From contig CAADXZ010000147.1 in NCBI GenBank assembly GCA_900753135.1, forward strand, positions 1 to 27,344: a stretch of DNA of 27,344 nucleotides, written 5' to 3'. The stretch comes from Clostridia bacterium. GTDB taxonomy: Bacteria; Bacillota; Clostridia; TANB77; UBA1234. Shown here one piece after another: positions 16,019 to 25,126 of this stretch (position 1 is the first letter of the stretch; each line of letters begins with the position of its first letter). The notes beneath the pieces were generated by a model. It was not told where the DNA came from and did not search any database. It saw only the letters and a program-made list of their open reading frames with translations. The position numbers and the translations under genes are program-made.

Positions 16019-17272
16019 ATGAAGATTGAAATAGAAAATTCTTCTGTAACAAAGAAAGAGCTTAGTTCATACAGTAAAAAATTAAAATCAGCTGATGAAA
16101 AGTTAACTAATGGAATGGGTGAAGGTGCAGATTTTTTAGGATGGTTAGAATTAAAATTAGATAAGGATGAAATTGAAAGAGTAAAAAATGCTGCTAAAAG
16201 AATAAGAGAGAATTCGGATGTATTAATTGTTATCGGTATAGGTGGATCATATCTTGGAGCGAGAGCTGTTATTGATGCTTTATCAAATAATTTTGGAGAA
16301 AAACGTGTGATATTTGCTGGAAATAATTTAAGTAGTGATTACCTAATGGACTTACTTGATTATATTGAAAATAAGAGGGTGTGCTTAAATGTTATTTCTA
16401 AGTCTGGTACAACAACAGAACCAGCAATAGCTTTTAAAGTACTTCGTGAATACATGGAAAATAAATATGGTATTGAAGAAGCAAGAAATAGAATATTTGT
16501 CACAACTGATGCCCAAAAAGGCGTGTTAAAAGAGATTGCTGATTCAAAAGGATATGAAACTTTTGTTGTACCGGATAACATTGGCGGAAGATATTCAGTT
16601 TTTACTCCAGTTGGATTGTTGCCAATAGCTGCTGCTGGAATTGATATAGACAAAATATTAAATGGCGTATTTGATGCAAGAGAAAAATATAGAGAAATTA
16701 AAGATAATCCTTGCTATGAATATGCAGTTGTTAGAAATATTTTATATAATAAAGGAAAAAAGATAGAACTTCTTGTAAGTTATGAACCAAAACTTCATTA
16801 TATAATTGAGTGGTGGAAACAATTATTTGGTGAAAGTGAAGGAAAAGACGGTAAAGGAATATTTCCTTCAGGTGTAGATTACACTACAGATTTACACTCT
16901 ATGGGACAATATATTCAAGATGGTGAAAGACATCTATTTGAAACTGTAATAAATATTAAAGAACCATACAGAAATATTAAATTTAAGTGTGATAAAGATT
17001 CTATAGATAAACTTTATTATTTAGATGGAAAAGATATGAATGAAGTTAATCATAAAGCAATGGAAGGAACAGTAATTGCACATACAAAAGGAAAAGTCCC
17101 TAATATTATGATTGAGCTAGACAAAATTGATGAGTATAACATAGGAGAGCTACTATATTTCTTTGAAAAAGCTTGCGCTGTAAGTGGATACATTTTGGGT
17201 GTAAATCCATTTAATCAACCAGGAGTTGAAGCCTACAAAAAAGAAATGTTTAAATTGTTGGGAAAGAAATAG
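16019..17272 (+). CDS. pgi: Glucose-6-phosphate isomerase
   Basis: This cytoplasmic enzyme interconverts glucose-6-phosphate and fructose-6-phosphate. The 417-residue short-type protein (as in Bacillus and Clostridium) carries V-I-G-I-G-G-S-Y-L-G-A-R-A for phosphate binding, S-K-S-G-T-T-T-E-P-A, G-G-R-Y-S-V-F-T-P-V-G, the catalytic E-G-K-D-G-K-G-I-F-P-S-G region, family signature D-Y-T-T-D-L-H-S-M-G-Q and the closing N-P-F-N-Q-P-G-V-E-A-Y-K. I chose ATG 16019, preceded by AAGGTGA at 6 bases; a GTG at 16010 lies inside that site. The GH15 gene follows after 20 bases, which would place glucose release and entry into glycolysis in one transcript. Confidence 0.97.
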   Translation: MKIEIENSSVTKKELSSYSKKLKSADEKLTNGMGEGADFLGWLELKLDKDEIERVKNAAKRIRENSDVLIVIGIGGSYLGARAVIDALSNNFGEKRVIFAGNNLSSDYLMDLLDYIENKRVCLNVISKSGTTTEPAIAFKVLREYMENKYGIEEARNRIFVTTDAQKGVLKEIADSKGYETFVVPDNIGGRYSVFTPVGLLPIAAAGIDIDKILNGVFDAREKYREIKDNPCYEYAVVRNILYNKGKKIELLVSYEPKLHYIIEWWKQLFGESEGKDGKGIFPSGVDYTTDLHSMGQYIQDGERHLFETVINIKEPYRNIKFKCDKDSIDKLYYLDGKDMNEVNHKAMEGTVIAHTKGKVPNIMIELDKIDEYNIGELLYFFEKACAVSGYILGVNPFNQPGVEAYKKEMFKLLGKK

Positions 17273-17292
17273 AATTAAAAGAGGTAGATAAA

Positions 17293-19047
17293 ATGTCGAA
17301 GTTTTTTAATAATGCTATAATCGGTAACGGAAAAATCCTTGGTTGCTTAACAGGAAAGGGCGAATTGATTAGACTGTATTATCCTAATATAGACTATTTT
17401 CAGAATATAGATAAGAATAGATTTGGCATAGTAAGTAATAATAAAATATTGTGGCTAGATGAAGCAAATACTAAAAGACAGCATTATGAAGGAAACATAG
17501 TTTACACGGAATTAAATATTGAAAATTACGAGATTCTTCAAAGGGATTACATTCTGCCAAATAAAAATGTTGTTGTGCGTACATTTAAGTTTAATAAGAA
17601 GTTAAATCTGTTTATGTATTCGAAATTAAACTCTGATGTAAACAGGAAAGTTTCTGGAATGTTTGTTGATAATACATTAATCCAGTATTGTCAAGAAATG
17701 TATATGGCAACATTTTCTACAAATAGCGTTGCTAAGTATCAAATAAATAATTCAAGGTATGCTATGCAAAATGGAGAGCTAAATCCAGAAGATTATATAG
17801 GAATGTCAGATGACTCAGCAGTTTTATACGCAGATGTAAATGAAATCACAATATATATTGCGTTAGAAAATAATCTGAAGGATTTACTTGAATTAGTTGA
17901 ATGGTGCAGAAAGCAACAAGAGACGTTATTATATAATTCAACAAAAAATTATTGGACTGCCTACTTAAAAAAATTCGAAAATAATTTGTTATTAAAAAAC
18001 GTAAATAAAATAAAAGAAAAAGAAATAATAGAAAGAACAATACTAATGTATGCACTCGTTACGAACCCTGAAACTGGTGCAATGTTAGCGAGTCCAGATG
18101 TTGATGAAAATTTTGAGAAGTGTGGCAGATATGGGTACTGTTGGCCAAGGGATGCACTTTTTATAAATAAAGCATTAAATATATTAGGATTAAAAAAATT
18201 AACAGATAAATTTTATAATGTATGGGCGAAAAGAGCTCAACTTGATTCAGGATTATTTGAACAAAGATATTATTCTAATGGTGAACTTGCACCATGTTGG
18301 GGAATACAAATAGATGAGACAGCAGCAATTTTAATTGGAATATATGAGAATGGCAAATACAAAAAATTGGAAACATTAATTTTAAAAACAATAACGGCAC
18401 TTTTAAATTTTATAGATGATGATTATTTGTCGAAAGAATGTTTTGATTTATGGGAAGAAAGAAAAGGAAAGCATCTATATTCCACTGCAAGCATATACGA
18501 AGGATTGCGAGTTGGAAAAGAAATGCTAACTGCTATAAATCCAGTAAAATATAAATCAACAATTAATGAGATAGAAAAAACTCTTTCAAATATAAAAGAT
18601 GCCATAATTCACAATTTTATAAATGATAGTGCTTTGAAAAGAAGTATAGATAATACACAAACTGATATATCACTTTTATCTATTGCTGTTCCATATAATA
18701 TTCTTGATGCTAATGACTTAATTATGAAAAATACAATAAATAATATAGAAAGAGACCTTAAACTTTCTAATGGTGGTTATTTAAGATATCAATGGGATGA
18801 ATATGTTGGCGGGAACGCTTGGATAATTTCATCTATGTGGTTAGCATTGTATTACTTGAAAAAGGGTGATAAAAATAAGGCATGTGAATTGTTTGATTGG
18901 GTAACTAATCATGCAGATTACCTTGGCTTTTTGCCAGAGCAAATAGATAAAAATGGTGAAGAAACTATATGGGTAAGGCAGCTTTCATGGTCACATGCGA
19001 TGTATATAATAGTAAAGTATGAGTTAAGTAAGGAGAATAAAAAATAG
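17293..19047 (+). CDS. Glycoside hydrolase family 15 (glucoamylase-like), cytoplasmic
   Basis: GH15 enzymes cut glucose from non-reducing ends of alpha-glucans by inversion; some prefer isomaltosides or trehalose. The 584-residue protein has an N-terminal beta-sandwich (about 1-240) and an (alpha/alpha)6-barrel. Landmarks are G-R-Y-G-Y-C-W-P-R-D-A (near 276), F-D-L-W-E-E-R-x-G (near 379) whose Glu is the expected general acid, G-G-Y-L-R-Y-x-W-D-E-Y-V-G-G-N-A-W near 495, and P-E-Q-I-D followed by L-S-W-S-H-A near the end, where the Glu is the likely general base. There is no signal peptide, so it should act on internal glycogen or imported oligosaccharides. Weak GAGGTAG site; 20 bases after pgi. 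Substrate is unproven. Confidence 0.88.
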   Translation: MSKFFNNAIIGNGKILGCLTGKGELIRLYYPNIDYFQNIDKNRFGIVSNNKILWLDEANTKRQHYEGNIVYTELNIENYEILQRDYILPNKNVVVRTFKFNKKLNLFMYSKLNSDVNRKVSGMFVDNTLIQYCQEMYMATFSTNSVAKYQINNSRYAMQNGELNPEDYIGMSDDSAVLYADVNEITIYIALENNLKDLLELVEWCRKQQETLLYNSTKNYWTAYLKKFENNLLLKNVNKIKEKEIIERTILMYALVTNPETGAMLASPDVDENFEKCGRYGYCWPRDALFINKALNILGLKKLTDKFYNVWAKRAQLDSGLFEQRYYSNGELAPCWGIQIDETAAILIGIYENGKYKKLETLILKTITALLNFIDDDYLSKECFDLWEERKGKHLYSTASIYEGLRVGKEMLTAINPVKYKSTINEIEKTLSNIKDAIIHNFINDSALKRSIDNTQTDISLLSIAVPYNILDANDLIMKNTINNIERDLKLSNGGYLRYQWDEYVGGNAWIISSMWLALYYLKKGDKNKACELFDWVTNHADYLGFLPEQIDKNGEETIWVRQLSWSHAMYIIVKYELSKENKK

Positions 19048-19096
19048 TCGGTGACGTTTTATGCTCCACTTTCTTGATAATAGAAAGGAAATAATA

Positions 19097-20461
19097 ATGG
19101 CAAAAAATCAAACGGTATTTGTATGTAGTTCATGTGGAAATGAATCTCCAAAGTGGCTAGGAAAATGTCCAGCTTGTAATAGTTGGAATACATATTATGA
19201 AGAAAAAATTGTTAAAGATAAGTCAACAAATGAACGTAAAAGTGTGAAAGCACAAGTTGTAAAACTAAATGATGTTGGAACTTCAGAATCAGTTTCGAGA
19301 GTGAAAACGGGATATGAAGAATTAGACAGAGTGCTTGGTGGAGGAATCGTTCCAGGTTCATTGATTTTACTTGGTGGTGAACCAGGAATAGGAAAATCGA
19401 CTCTTATACTTCAAATATGTGATAAAGTCAAATTTGAAAATAACAAGATATTATATGTTTCAGGAGAGGAATCTGGAAGACAAATTAAACTCCGTGCCGA
19501 TAGATTGAAAATAAATAATGATAATATCATGTTTCTGGGAGAATCTAATATAGAAATAATAGAAGATGCTATAGAACAAGACAGGCCTAGTTTTATAATT
19601 ATAGACTCTATTCAAACCATGTATAGTGATGATATTTCGGCGGCACCTGGAAGTGTTAGCCAAGTTAGAGAAATAACTGCAAGAATAATGCAGTTATGTA
19701 AGAAGAAAGAAATTACAACTGTAATAATTGGACATGTAACCAAAGATGGCACTATTGCGGGTCCAAGAGTACTTGAACATATGGTTGATACAGTTTTATA
19801 TCTAGAGGGTGAAAGATATTTTACTTATAGAGTTTTAAGGGGGGTAAAAAATAGATTTGGTTCTACAAATGAAATTGGATTATTTGAAATGAAGCAAGAA
19901 GGAATGGTTGAAGTGAGCAATCCTTCTGAACTTTTGATATCTGAGAGAGAAGGAAATCCAGCAGGTTCAGTAATAGTAGCAACTCTTGAGGGAACAAGAA
20001 CAATGTTAATTGAAATTCAAGCATTAACTGCAACTACAGCATTTGGACTTCCAAGAAGAACAGGAATTGGTGTTGAATATAATAGATTAGTACTTTTACT
20101 TGCAGTTCTTGAAAAGAAAGTTGGGATAAATCTATCAAATCAAGATGCATACGTAAACATTGTTGGAGGAATGAAATTGGATGAACCCGCTGCAGACCTT
20201 GGAATAGCATTAGCAATTGTATCAATACACAAAAACATACCATTATCAAAAGATTTAGTAGTAATAGGTGAAATTGGTTTAACGGGCGAGGTTAGAGCTG
20301 TAAATTCTATAGAAAAAAGAGTAAAAGAATGTGAAAAACTTGGATTTACTACTTGCATAATTCCAGAAAACAACAGAAAGCAGTTGAAGTATAAAGGGAA
20401 TATGAATATAATAGGAGTTGGCAACTTAGCTGAGGCCTTAAAAATTTGCAATTTGAAATAA
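19097..20461 (+). CDS. radA: DNA repair protein RadA
   Basis: RadA is a RecA-like ATPase that promotes branch migration during recombination repair. The 454-residue protein starts with a C4 zinc finger (Cys10, 13, 24, 27). The ATPase core has Walker A G-G-E-P-G-I-G-K-S-T at 93-102 and the RadA-specific K-N-R-F-G at 251-255. The C-terminal Lon-like domain includes Q-D-A-Y-V-N-I-V-G-G-M. I chose the ATG at 19097, which has an AAAGGA site and gives the standard M-A-K-x-x-x-x-F-V-C opening; an in-frame ATG at 19061 would add 12 residues without conserved sequence. disA follows 13 bases after the stop, the usual radA-disA pair of Bacillota. Confidence 0.97.
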   Translation: MAKNQTVFVCSSCGNESPKWLGKCPACNSWNTYYEEKIVKDKSTNERKSVKAQVVKLNDVGTSESVSRVKTGYEELDRVLGGGIVPGSLILLGGEPGIGKSTLILQICDKVKFENNKILYVSGEESGRQIKLRADRLKINNDNIMFLGESNIEIIEDAIEQDRPSFIIIDSIQTMYSDDISAAPGSVSQVREITARIMQLCKKKEITTVIIGHVTKDGTIAGPRVLEHMVDTVLYLEGERYFTYRVLRGVKNRFGSTNEIGLFEMKQEGMVEVSNPSELLISEREGNPAGSVIVATLEGTRTMLIEIQALTATTAFGLPRRTGIGVEYNRLVLLLAVLEKKVGINLSNQDAYVNIVGGMKLDEPAADLGIALAIVSIHKNIPLSKDLVVIGEIGLTGEVRAVNSIEKRVKECEKLGFTTCIIPENNRKQLKYKGNMNIIGVGNLAEALKICNLK

Positions 20462-20474
20462 TGGAGGAGTTAGA

Positions 20475-21557
20475 ATGAGAAAAGAGCCAGGAAAAAACAA
20501 CGAGCTTATACAGATATTAAAAATGGTTGCACCAGGAACAGACTTAAGAGAAGGATTAGATAATATATTAAAGGCGCGTACAGGTGGACTTATAGTAATT
20601 AGTGATTCGCCAGAAGTTATGAAACTTGCAGATGGGGGATTTAAAATTGAGGAAGATTATTCGCCAGCCAAAATATATGAATTAGCGAAGATGGATGGAG
20701 CAATAGTATTAAGCAAAGACGCAAAGAAGATACTACTTGCTAATACACAACTGGTGCCAGACTCTACAATTCCAACAGTTGAAACAGGAACAAGACATAG
20801 AAGTGGTGAGAGAGTTGCAAAACAGACAAATGAACTTGTAGTAAGCATATCACAAAGAAGAAACATAATAACATTATTTAAAGGAAATACACGATATGTT
20901 ATAAATGAAAGTGCGAAAGTATTAGCAAGAGCCAATCAGGCAATGCAAACTCTTGAAAAATATAAAGTAGCATTTGACGATATAATTTCTATAATAAATG
21001 AATTTGAATTTGATGATATTGTGACATTACAAAATGTAGTTACAGCAGTACAAAGAGCGGAATTATCAATGAGGGTGGTATCAGAAGTAAGTGGATATAT
21101 TATAGAGCTAGGTGATGAAGGAAGATTAATAGAATTACAGTTAGATGAACTTTCAAAGGATGTAGAAGAGGCAGAAAACTTATTAATACGAGATTACCTA
21201 GTAGAACCGCTAACGGCAGATCAAATTGTTGAAGATATATCAACACTTTCAAGAAGCGAACTAATAGATTCCAACAATATAGCTAAAAAACTTGGATATA
21301 CCAATATAGACAAATCACTTGATGATGTTGAAGTACCATCAAGAGGATACAGACAGCTTAGCAAAATTCCAAAGACTCCTATAAGTGTAATTGAAAATAT
21401 GAATAAAAGATTAGGTGATTTTCAACATATAATAAGAGCAACAATTGATGAATTAGATGATGTAGATGGAATCGGAGAAATACGAGCCCAAAACATTAAA
21501 CAAGGCATAAAAAGAATGCATGAGCAAGTAATATATGATTCAAAATTCTATAGATAA
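20475..21557 (+). CDS. disA: DNA integrity scanning diadenylate cyclase DisA
   Basis: DisA makes cyclic di-AMP from two ATP and slows or stops when bound to branched DNA, linking genome state to signalling. The 360-residue product has the DAC domain motifs D-G-A at 74-76 and G-T-R-H-R at 105-109, a helical linker, and a C-terminal helix-hairpin-helix DNA-binding domain with D-D-V-D-G-I-G-E-I-R-A near 331-341. Length agrees with the family. ATGGAGGA precedes the start. It pairs with radA, which in Bacillus restrains DisA activity. The gene ends just before the carD promoter. Confidence 0.97.
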   Translation: MRKEPGKNNELIQILKMVAPGTDLREGLDNILKARTGGLIVISDSPEVMKLADGGFKIEEDYSPAKIYELAKMDGAIVLSKDAKKILLANTQLVPDSTIPTVETGTRHRSGERVAKQTNELVVSISQRRNIITLFKGNTRYVINESAKVLARANQAMQTLEKYKVAFDDIISIINEFEFDDIVTLQNVVTAVQRAELSMRVVSEVSGYIIELGDEGRLIELQLDELSKDVEEAENLLIRDYLVEPLTADQIVEDISTLSRSELIDSNNIAKKLGYTNIDKSLDDVEVPSRGYRQLSKIPKTPISVIENMNKRLGDFQHIIRATIDELDDVDGIGEIRAQNIKQGIKRMHEQVIYDSKFYR

Positions 21558-21615
21558 AACCAAAAAAGGAGGTCATTTCCTAAAATTCCGAAAAAAAGTT
21601 AGTTTACTAAATTCT

Positions 21616-21644
21616 TTGACTTTTGGAATTATTTGTGATATAAT
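21616..21644 (+). promoter_or_regulatory. carD: Sigma-A promoter of carD
   Basis: TTGACT (21616-21621), a 17-base spacer and a perfect TATAAT (21639-21644) with a TG extension (TGATATAAT). It lies 59 bases after the disA stop. The predicted leader of about 72 bases includes a 6-bp hairpin at 21661-21680 (AGAGAA / TTCTCT). Confidence 0.85.
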
Positions 21645-21723
21645 TAACCCGTACCGTAAGAGAGAAAGTAGTAATTCTCTATTAGTGTATGTATCTAAAA
21701 AAGAGTTAGGAAGTGATATAAAA

Positions 21724-22233
21724 ATGTTTAAGGTAGGCGACAAAATAGTATATCCAATGCATGGTGCTGGAACAATTGAATCTATAGAAGAAAAAGAAAT
21801 CTTAGGCGAAAAGCAAAAATATTATGTCATGAAGATGCCTGTTGGAGATATAAAAGTTATGGTTCCAACTAAAAATGCAGAACTAATTGGAGTTAGAGAC
21901 GTTATAGGAAATGAAACAGCACAAAATGTTCTTGATGTTCTTAGTGCTGGACCAACAGATATGTCTTCTAACTGGAACAAAAGATACAGAGACAATCAAG
22001 AAAAAATGAAAAGCGGCGACATTTGTGAAGTTGCGGATGTTGTTAGAAATCTTACTTTTAGACAAAAATCAAAAGGACTTGCAACTGGTGAAAAGAAAAT
22101 GTTAACAAATGCAAAACAAATTCTAATAAGTGAATTAGTTCTTGCAGAGTCTATGACAAAAGAGCAGGTTGAAGTACTTATCAACGATAAGATAGATGAA
22201 GCATATAAAACTTATGAAATAGTACAAGACTAA
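21724..22233 (+). CDS. carD: CarD family transcriptional regulator
   Basis: CarD/CdnL-type proteins bind the RNA polymerase beta subunit and stabilise open promoter complexes. The 169-residue product has the N-terminal RNAP-interacting Tudor-like domain (F-K-V-G-D-K-I-V-Y-P-M-H-G-A-G at residues 2-16, then E-I-L-G-E-K-Q-K-Y-Y) and a helical C-terminal domain of the CarD_C kind (W-N-x-R-Y-R-x-N and the L-x-x-A-K-Q-I-L-I-x-E-(L) block). I chose ATG 21724 because the G-D-x-V-x-Y-P-x-H-G motif begins directly after it; the open frame upstream to 21535 overlaps disA and the promoter. It has its own promoter and terminator, so it is a separate unit. Confidence 0.93.
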   Translation: MFKVGDKIVYPMHGAGTIESIEEKEILGEKQKYYVMKMPVGDIKVMVPTKNAELIGVRDVIGNETAQNVLDVLSAGPTDMSSNWNKRYRDNQEKMKSGDICEVADVVRNLTFRQKSKGLATGEKKMLTNAKQILISELVLAESMTKEQVEVLINDKIDEAYKTYEIVQD

Positions 22234-22238
22234 AAATT

Positions 22239-22288
22239 AGGGATTAGAAAACTAGATATGAATCTGATTTTCTAATCTCTATTTTTTT
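22239..22288 (+). terminator. Intrinsic terminator of carD
   Basis: Arms 22239-22251 and 22268-22280 pair over 13 positions with one G-T wobble, followed by a run of seven T at 22282-22288. It starts 5 bases after the carD stop. Confidence 0.93.
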
Positions 22289-22296
22289 GTATCCTA

Positions 22297-22326
22297 TTGA
22301 TAAGTTTTGTACATTTTGTGTATAAT
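22297..22326 (+). promoter_or_regulatory. Sigma-A promoter of the YwqK/MORN-like gene
   Basis: TTGATA (22297-22302), an 18-base spacer and perfect TATAAT (22321-22326), 42 bases before the chosen start codon and directly after the carD terminator. Confidence 0.8.
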
Positions 22327-22367
22327 ATACATGCGTGATATTACTATAAAGAAAGGATATGAATAAT

Positions 22368-22874
22368 ATGGGAAAAGAAGTTATATATAGTGCAGATGGA
22401 AGAATAATAGAAGGAGTAATTGTAAAGTACTACGAAGAAGGCAAAAAGATGTCTGAAACACCATATGTAAACGGTTTAAAAAATGGAACTGAAATAGAAT
22501 ATTATTATAATGGCGTTGTAAGTGCTAAAAACGAGTATGTTGATGGAGAATTGAATGGTATTTCGTATGTTTATTATCAATCTGGTAACTTAATGGAAGA
22601 AAATCCATATAGAAATGGAAAGTTAGACGGAACAAGAAAAAGATTTTATGATACAGGAATGTTACAGGAAGAAGCAGAATATCAAAAGGACGTTTTGAAT
22701 GGAAAAGTAAATAGATATAATCCAGATGGTATATTAGAAGAAACAATATTCTTTAGAAAAGGTTCACAAGTTGAGGAACATCCAGAAGTTCTTGAGCAAA
22801 AAGAAAAGGAAGAAGAAGAAAAGAAAGATATGCAAAACAGACTAACCGAAGAACAATTAAATAAATTAATATAG
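22368..22874 (+). CDS. YwqK/MORN-repeat family protein
   Basis: The 168-residue protein is made of about five MORN_2-like repeats of roughly 21-24 residues. Each has the pattern G-x-x-x-x-Y-Y-x-x-G-x-x-x-x-x-x-x-Y-x-x-G-(x)-x-x-G-x. They are followed by a highly charged Glu/Lys coiled tail (about 135-168). Such proteins are often named YwqK antitoxin-like after a Bacillus gene, but no toxin lies beside this one, so I do not assign that role. There is no signal peptide. ATG 22368 lies 10 bases after AAAGGA, better than ATG 22359, which is 1 base after it. It has its own promoter; no clear terminator separates it from the beta-propeller gene 56 bases on. Confidence 0.8.
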   Translation: MGKEVIYSADGRIIEGVIVKYYEEGKKMSETPYVNGLKNGTEIEYYYNGVVSAKNEYVDGELNGISYVYYQSGNLMEENPYRNGKLDGTRKRFYDTGMLQEEAEYQKDVLNGKVNRYNPDGILEETIFFRKGSQVEEHPEVLEQKEKEEEEKKDMQNRLTEEQLNKLI

Positions 22875-22930
22875 TTTGGAACAAAAAATAACAATACCTG
22901 TCTATATAAGTATATAAAGGGGGAGTCTGT

Positions 22931-24874
22931 ATGGAGTCATATGTCTTTAGTAAAATAATAGCTGGCCTTGCAGCCGTGGTTATTAGTGTTAGTGGTTTTA
23001 TATTTCCAAGCCATGTAAGAAATCAAAAAGTTGGTAATGATGAAATAAAAAGATTTTCATCAGAAGAAGAGTTAAAAGACGCAATAAGTAAAACAAGAAA
23101 AAAAGATGGAGCATATGGTGGAGATGGCTTGTATGAAGTTGATGCTGCAGTTAATGAGAGTACTTCAATAAGAAATGATAATAATACATATTCTCCTTCG
23201 ACTTCGGATGAATCTAACAATCATTCCGAAACTAATACTCAGGTAGCAGGTGTTGACGAGGCGGATATAATCAAGACAAATGGTAAGTATATTTACTACA
23301 TATCCAACAATATATTACATGTAGTAAATGCTATACCAGCCTCTAATATGGAAGAGATAAAAACAATAGACTTATCTTCAAATGGAACATGGAAATACAA
23401 AGATGCAACTGAATTATACATAGACGATAGCTATATAACAGTAATTGGAACAGAAACAAGATTAGTGGATGACAATATAGGAGAAGATGATATTATAGAA
23501 AATAGAATAAATTGGTACCATAGAACGACAGAAACTTTAACAACGATAAACATCTATAAAATAGATAATTATAAGCTGGTTAGAACTTTTGAAATATCAG
23601 GTAATTATATTTCATCAAGAAAAATAGATAATAATATTGTTCTTATTTCAAATAAGTATATATATAGTGATTATGGAATACTACCAATATGCAAAGATTC
23701 GTCTGTTTCAAAGGAGTATAAGGATATTCCAGCAAATGAAATATGTTATTTTAAAGACTTTGAAGATTGTAATTATATGATTATTTCTACAATTGATTTA
23801 AAAAACATTGATGAAAAGGCTAATGTACAAACATTTTTTGGAGCAAGTACAGAAATATATATGAATAAAGATTCACTTTATGTTGCTAAAATATGTTACG
23901 ATTATTCAAGTGGTTTCAGTGTAATTGATACAAATGGATTTTTTAGAGATATTTCTTATTCTTATACCAATACAACTAAAATTCATAAATTTGATATAAA
24001 AGGTGGAAAAGTTCAATATTGTGCAACTGGAGTCGTTCCAGGAAGCTTATTAAATCAATTCTCAATGGACGAATATAATGGATATTTTAGAATTACTACG
24101 ACAGATAATTCTAATTTCGAAGAATCTACTAACAATTTATATGTATTAGACGGTAATATGAATATTGTTGGAAAATTAGAGAATCTAGCTAAAGGCGAGA
24201 AAATTTATTCTACAAGGTTTATGGGTACAAAATGCTATATGGTTACATACAAAACGGTGGATCCGTTATTTGTAATAGATATTTCAAATCCAACATCTCC
24301 AAGAGTTTTAGGAGAATTAAAAATACCAGGCTATAGCAAATACCTACATCCAATAGGAGAAAATTACTTGATTGGTTTTGGAGAAGATTCAATAGAAAAA
24401 TCATATATGGATTGGAATGGCGAGCAACGAGTAACAGCATACACGAACGGATTGAAATTAGCGATATTTGATGTTTCAGATTTTAATAATCCAAAAGAGA
24501 TTCATTCAATTAAAATTGGTGGAAGAGGCAGTTATTCTGAACTTTTATATAATCATAAAGCATTATTATATGACGAAGAAAGAGGCATATTTGCATTCCC
24601 TGCAACTATATGTAAAGAAGCTGGAACATATGATAATGGAGTACCAATGTATGGAAAAACAGAATTTGCAGGTGTTTTAGTATACAATCTAAGTGTAGAA
24701 GATGGAATATCACTAAGAGGAAAAATAAATCACAATAATGGTAAAGTTTATTATCATGATATCGAAAGAGTACTATATATAGGAGACGTTTTATACACTG
24801 CATCACCCAATATGATAAAAGCCAATAATATAAATACAATTGAAGAGGTTGGAAGAGTATACTTGAAAAAGTAA
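22931..24874 (+). CDS. Membrane-anchored beta-propeller domain protein
   Basis: The 647-residue protein has a single N-terminal hydrophobic anchor or signal segment (about residues 8-25). After a Ser/Asn-rich linker comes a beta-propeller domain of the Pfam Beta_propel type: T-Q-V-A-G-V-D-E-A-D-I-I-K-T-N-G near residues 103-118, then repeating Y-I-Y-Y-I and blade-like W/Y-rich strands to the C-terminus, with E-F-A-G-V-L-V-Y-N-L late in the chain. Members are widespread secreted proteins of Firmicutes and archaea with no agreed function. No catalytic residues can be named. An AAGGGGGAG site precedes the ATG. It ends at a hairpin at 24891. Confidence 0.87.
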   Translation: MESYVFSKIIAGLAAVVISVSGFIFPSHVRNQKVGNDEIKRFSSEEELKDAISKTRKKDGAYGGDGLYEVDAAVNESTSIRNDNNTYSPSTSDESNNHSETNTQVAGVDEADIIKTNGKYIYYISNNILHVVNAIPASNMEEIKTIDLSSNGTWKYKDATELYIDDSYITVIGTETRLVDDNIGEDDIIENRINWYHRTTETLTTINIYKIDNYKLVRTFEISGNYISSRKIDNNIVLISNKYIYSDYGILPICKDSSVSKEYKDIPANEICYFKDFEDCNYMIISTIDLKNIDEKANVQTFFGASTEIYMNKDSLYVAKICYDYSSGFSVIDTNGFFRDISYSYTNTTKIHKFDIKGGKVQYCATGVVPGSLLNQFSMDEYNGYFRITTTDNSNFEESTNNLYVLDGNMNIVGKLENLAKGEKIYSTRFMGTKCYMVTYKTVDPLFVIDISNPTSPRVLGELKIPGYSKYLHPIGENYLIGFGEDSIEKSYMDWNGEQRVTAYTNGLKLAIFDVSDFNNPKEIHSIKIGGRGSYSELLYNHKALLYDEERGIFAFPATICKEAGTYDNGVPMYGKTEFAGVLVYNLSVEDGISLRGKINHNNGKVYYHDIERVLYIGDVLYTASPNMIKANNINTIEEVGRVYLKK

Positions 24875-24890
24875 GCGAATAAAATATAGA

Positions 24891-24930
24891 AAGGAAGCAG
24901 ATTTAATTAGAAATCTACTTCCTTTTATTT
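24891..24930 (+). terminator. Likely intrinsic terminator after the beta-propeller gene
   Basis: Arms 24891-24904 and 24911-24924 pair over 14 positions with one mismatch around a 6-base loop. The T tract beyond it is short and broken, so termination may be partial. Confidence 0.75.
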
Positions 24931-24975
24931 AGTTAATAAGGAAGATTTTTGAGTTTTCATTTTTCTTATTTGCAA

Positions 24976-25004
24976 TTGACATTATGATAAAATAATATTA
25001 AAAT
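24976..25004 (+). promoter_or_regulatory. rny: Sigma-A promoter of rny
   Basis: Perfect TTGACA (24976-24981), a 17-base spacer and TAAAAT (24999-25004). Predicted start near 25011 leaves a leader of over 100 bases with a 6-bp inverted repeat (25051-25056 and 25074-25079). Confidence 0.8.
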
Positions 25005-25126
25005 AGAAAAGTAATGAAAATATATTATTTAAAAAGATTTTATGGAGCATGGATACTTCCATTATAAAAAAACGTATCCTTGATAATATATTGAACATTG
25101 AAAAGTAAATAAAGGAGGTGGACGCT

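Noticed and set aside
21535..21723. Longer carD reading frame overlapping disA
   Set aside because: It has no CarD homology before 21724 and spans the carD promoter and leader.
25014..25067. 17-codon frame in the rny leader as a possible leader peptide gene
   Set aside because: There is no ribosome binding site and the ATG would fall almost at the predicted transcription start; AT-rich DNA gives such frames often.
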